Assembly (NCBI GenBank): GCA_030641105.1
Contig: DAOWHZ010000059.1
Location: 1-11,887, forward strand
Reading direction: 5' to 3'
Length of the DNA stretch: 11,887 bases
From: a bacterium
GTDB taxonomy: Bacteria; Patescibacteria; ABY1; BM507; VMTK01
Shown: positions 11,248-11,887 of the stretch, in pieces
How positions within the stretch are numbered: the first letter of the stretch is position 1
How the letters are laid out: each line of letters starts with the position of its first letter
The notes under the pieces: generated by a model
Database searches by the model: none
What the model was told of the DNA's origin: nothing
Seen by the model: only the letters and a program-made list of their open reading frames with translations
Position numbers and translations under genes: made by a program

Positions 11248-11887
11248 ATGAGAAAGAATCCAATTATTATACCGTATGATGGATTTCAAGACGCGGGCGT
11301 TTTATTGCGGGAAGTAGAGAGTGATTTGCGAAACCTTGGCATTGTTGAACTTTTATCTTTTGTGAAAATTGATGATGCTGTATTTTTGTCGCCAGTCATC
11401 GGACCAGAATGGGTTTGGAAACTCTGGGGAATTATGAAAAAACATAATCAACATCAAGACATCGGAATATTCCTTGATTTAAAGCTGGCTGATACAAGCG
11501 GTACATTGAAAAACATTGCAATTCATTTTGCTTCTTTTCAACAAAAGATACTTACAGTACGATCCAATCTGTCAGGCAAGGGCTATCTGGAGATTCGCCG
11601 GGTTTTACCAGATGTAAAAATCGCTTTGGTCAGTTTTTTAACGGACAATTCAGAACAAGACTGCCTTGAGCAATATGGTCTTTTCCCTGAGGAAAAGATT
11701 CTGCACGACATGAGAATTGCCCAAAGGAAATACGAAAGAGTCCGCAATGATGGCGATCCTAAATTTGCTTTTGATATGGTGGTCTGTTCTCCAAAAGAAC
11801 TGTCCTATTTAATGCGGAACGAATTGCCGATATTCGGGAAAAGATTTGAAAAAATTTCACCTGGTATCCGTGATGAATGGATGGAAA
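11248..11887 (+). CDS. pyrF: Orotidine 5'-phosphate decarboxylase-like protein (3' end outside window)
   Basis: OMP decarboxylase makes UMP, the last step of de novo pyrimidine synthesis, as a TIM barrel. 213 residues are visible. K40 in FVKIDD fits the first active-site lysine. FLDLKLADTSGT contains the family signature D-x-K-x-x-D-x-x-x-T (D77, K79, D82, T86). KISPGIR (about 202-208) matches the late P-G-I-R phosphate-loop motif. D11 in PYDG fits the first-strand aspartate. The DxKxxD motif is shared with 3-hexulose-6-phosphate synthase and its relatives, but the PGIR motif points to OMPDC. The sequence is divergent from familiar PyrF proteins, with an unusual opening (IIIPYDGF). AAAGGAG at 11235-11241 gives a good SD. 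Codons such as GAC, ATC and GCC seem more frequent than in nearby genes, which could hint at a different origin (impression, not measured). Confidence 0.8.
   Translation, partial: MRKNPIIIPYDGFQDAGVLLREVESDLRNLGIVELLSFVKIDDAVFLSPVIGPEWVWKLWGIMKKHNQHQDIGIFLDLKLADTSGTLKNIAIHFASFQQKILTVRSNLSGKGYLEIRRVLPDVKIALVSFLTDNSEQDCLEQYGLFPEEKILHDMRIAQRKYERVRNDGDPKFAFDMVVCSPKELSYLMRNELPIFGKRFEKISPGIRDEWME

Noticed and set aside
1..11887. tRNA genes, rRNA, CRISPR arrays, reverse transcriptase or transposase genes
   Set aside because: I saw no cloverleaf with a TTCRANNC arm, no regularly spaced repeats and no such protein motifs. The - strand reading frames I examined are shadows of + strand genes.

Overview
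The window looks like part of an AT-rich, small-genome bacterium of the Candidate Phyla Radiation (Patescibacteria, most like a Parcubacteria-type lineage). The assignment is an inference. It rests on an adk-map pair of the kind that ends ribosomal protein operons, a DUF5671-like membrane protein fused to a pilin-like domain, many short palindromic repeats (one read through in frame inside map), and core genes mostly without Shine-Dalgarno (SD) sequences. TGA is used as a stop (ruvX, 9415-10350), so this is not the UGA=Gly code of Gracilibacteria/Absconditabacteria. All protein genes I can support are on the + strand.

Region 1 (1-2628) holds core genes: the 3' part of adk (adenylate kinase), map (methionine aminopeptidase), ruvX/yqgF (RNase H-fold nuclease) and recO (recombination mediator). 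Repeats have shaped this block: a 24-bp tandem duplication ends at the map start codon, an in-frame insert sits in the map active-site region, a 20-bp repeat is shared by the ruvX start and its interior, and a 19-bp stem lies at the ruvX/recO junction.

Region 2 (2640-3745) is a small cassette with strong SD sites: a protein with two identical-spacing four-cysteine units, a 46-codon ORF preceded in frame by a nine-residue ORF and a TAA, and a very basic 100-residue protein, closed by an intrinsic terminator. Region 3 (3746-5710) is aspS, its start embedded in an AT-rich tandem and inverted repeat and its stop embedded in a 7-bp tandem repeat.

Region 4 (5711-6389) has no protein gene. Its main content is a - strand structured RNA gene: TTGACA-17 bp-TAATAT promoter, predicted +1 at 6183, 9-bp helix joining the two ends of a 354-nt body, several internal hairpins and an intrinsic terminator. 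I found no RNase P, tmRNA or SRP signature in it. It is the best candidate here for something undescribed.

Region 5 (6390-10350) has an ASCH-domain protein, a lipoprotein of 14 cysteine-pair repeats, an NT5C-type HAD nucleotidase, a small winged-helix-like protein and the DUF5671-like/pilin-like fusion. The intergenic gaps hold hairpin repeats and a 247-bp element with 40-bp terminal inverted repeats. Region 6 (10351-11887) is a second SD-rich cassette: a structured leader, a small membrane peptide, an unknown 153-residue protein and a pyrF-like OMP decarboxylase cut by the window edge.
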